This document shows positions 63,319 through 64,000 of a stretch of 64,000 bases of DNA, in pieces. The position numbers were made by a program, and so were the translations under genes. The notes under the pieces are model-generated. The model had not been told where the DNA came from. It did not search any database and worked only from the letters and a program-made list of their open reading frames with translations. Numbering within the stretch: the first letter of the stretch is position 1; the number at the start of each line of letters is the position of its first letter. The stretch covers positions 3,994,501-4,058,500 of the forward strand of contig NZ_CP060784.1 of the NCBI RefSeq assembly GCF_014489555.1, read 5' to 3'. The stretch comes from Hymenobacter qilianensis (lineage in GTDB: Bacteria; Bacteroidota; Bacteroidia; Cytophagales; Hymenobacteraceae).

Positions 63319-63425
63319 CCGGCTCCCGGGCCGCCTTCTATACTGTGGGTCACATTGGCCTTCCACCCGGGGCCAGGACCTTCCCACCCTAGCCCACAGT
63401 TATACAAGGCGGCCCGGTCGAGCCG
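63319..63425. repeat. Imperfect inverted repeat, about 33-base arms
   Basis: CCGGCTCCCGGGCCGCCTTC...ACTGTGGG (63319-63349) returns inverted at about 63392-63425 with a few indels. It fills the gap between ligA and the rhodanese gene. On the minus strand the same stretch lies in an open frame of 49 codons (63443-63294, GTG start) with a Gly/Trp-rich product, which I do not count as a gene. Confidence 0.7.
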
Positions 63426-63470
63426 GAGTGAGCCGCTGGCCACTTTTCTTCTCCTTTTTGACTTCCTGTT

Positions 63471-63881
63471 ATGAAAACCCTTTTTCGGGGCTTTGGCCTG
63501 CTTTGCGCTATCACTGTTCTGGTTCCTGTTGCTTCGGCCCAAAAAGCCCCCCAGCAGGTTTCCGCGCCAGCAGTGGGAGCAGTAGATGTAGCTACGGCAG
63601 CCAAGCTTATCAAGCAGCCCAACGTGGTGGTACTGGACGTTCGCACACCTGCCGAGTACGCGACAGGCCATGTGCGGGGTGCTAAAAACGTCGATTTTCG
63701 GGCCCCTGATTTTGCTCAGCAGATAGCGCAGCTTGATACTACCAAAACGTACATCCTTTATTGCGCTTCCGGCAACCGGAGTGGGCAGGCCAGCAAGCTT
63801 ATGAAGGCAAAAGGTTTTCCAAAAGTGGTGAACGCAGGCGCCTTCAAAACCTTGCAGGCTGGCGGCTTGAAAACCGAATAA
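63471..63881 (+). CDS. Secreted rhodanese-like protein
   Basis: A 136-residue exported single-domain rhodanese. Signal MKTLFRGFGLLCAITVLVPV-ASAQ, then ATAAKLIKQPNVVVLDVRTP, AEYATGHVRGAKNVDFRAPD and the active-site loop YILYCASGNRSGQASKLMKA (Cys98), with the usual C-terminal VVNAGAFKTLQAGGL. The intact active Cys implies sulfurtransferase activity in the periplasm. The GCCCCCCAG motif at 63547-63552 is in frame just after the signal peptide. Confidence 0.92.
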   Translation: MKTLFRGFGLLCAITVLVPVASAQKAPQQVSAPAVGAVDVATAAKLIKQPNVVVLDVRTPAEYATGHVRGAKNVDFRAPDFAQQIAQLDTTKTYILYCASGNRSGQASKLMKAKGFPKVVNAGAFKTLQAGGLKTE

Positions 63882-63960
63882 TGCTGATCCGGCGCTTGAA
63901 GGTGAAGTGCTTGCGATGAGTCTAACCAGCCACCTAGAATTCGTATGTATATTTTAAAAA

Positions 63961-63992
63961 CAAGCCCCTAGTGTACTCCGGGGGCTTTTTTC
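63961..63992 (+). terminator. Rho-independent terminator
   Basis: CAAGCCCC - TAGTGTACTCCG - GGGGCTTTTTTCTTG after the rhodanese gene. Confidence 0.85.
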
Positions 63993-64000
63993 TTGAAGTT

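Overview
The window reads as chromosomal DNA of a G+C-rich Bacteroidota, most likely Hymenobacter or a close relative (Cytophagales). The evidence is: TAnnTTTG promoter boxes with few Shine-Dalgarno sites; type IX secretion (T9SS) C-terminal domains on secreted proteins; a PorE-like OmpA/beta-propeller protein; a fused isobutyryl-CoA mutase (IcmF); and many DUF families typical of the group (DUF4199, DUF983, DUF4920, DUF2147, lmo0937). I see no rRNA, tRNA or CRISPR array.

Layout. 1-5 kb: end of a lipoprotein-like gene, a Spy-like periplasmic protein, DUF4199, an ABC-F ATPase with a degenerate second half, a beta-barrel protein and a 53-aa membrane peptide. 5-10 kb: 3-hydroxybutyryl-CoA dehydrogenase, MsrA, DUF983 and a P-type ATPase broken by two frameshifts. 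10-18 kb: core metabolism (dapD, GDPD plus glycosyltransferase, fabH, a DtxR-type regulator, mnmE, gltA). 18-25 kb, mostly minus strand: two more Spy-like paralogues, then lepA, a small protein, folD, queE and the PorE-like gene. 25-33.6 kb: formaldehyde dehydrogenase, Uma2 nuclease, SUKH protein, icmF, an AT-rich HEPN-like gene and a REP/transposase remnant. 34-49 kb: MFS transporter, lipoprotein-type penicillin-binding protein, cupin and DUF6807 pair, OmpA protein, deacetylase, a 45-aa Cys-ended peptide, FKBP, Kup, M61 and NlpC/P60 peptidases. 49-64 kb: a structured 0.7-kb gap, tandem DUF2147 genes, M1 peptidase and a gliding-motility-type surface protein (both with T9SS tails), TonB-C protein, cytochrome oxidase subunit III, GNAT, DUF4920, ligA and rhodanese.

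Two window-wide signals stand out. First, the octamer GCCCCCCA / TGGGGGGC recurs more than thirty times. It forms the arms of most terminators (AAAAAGCCCCCCAG ... CTGGGGGGCTTTTT) and also occurs singly inside genes. Second, twelve genes, several of them conserved housekeeping genes, are frameshifted, and all fifteen breaks sit on C or G runs of 4-6. Eleven are repaired by lengthening a run of five to six, three by four to five, and one by shortening six to five. Several terminators have unequal run lengths in otherwise matching arms. The simplest reading is systematic run-length error in the assembly; real slippage at these tracts is the alternative. I annotate these genes as single spans and give the break point of each.

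The window is also rich in inverted repeats between genes, including one with perfect 35-bp arms and one with perfect 34-bp arms.
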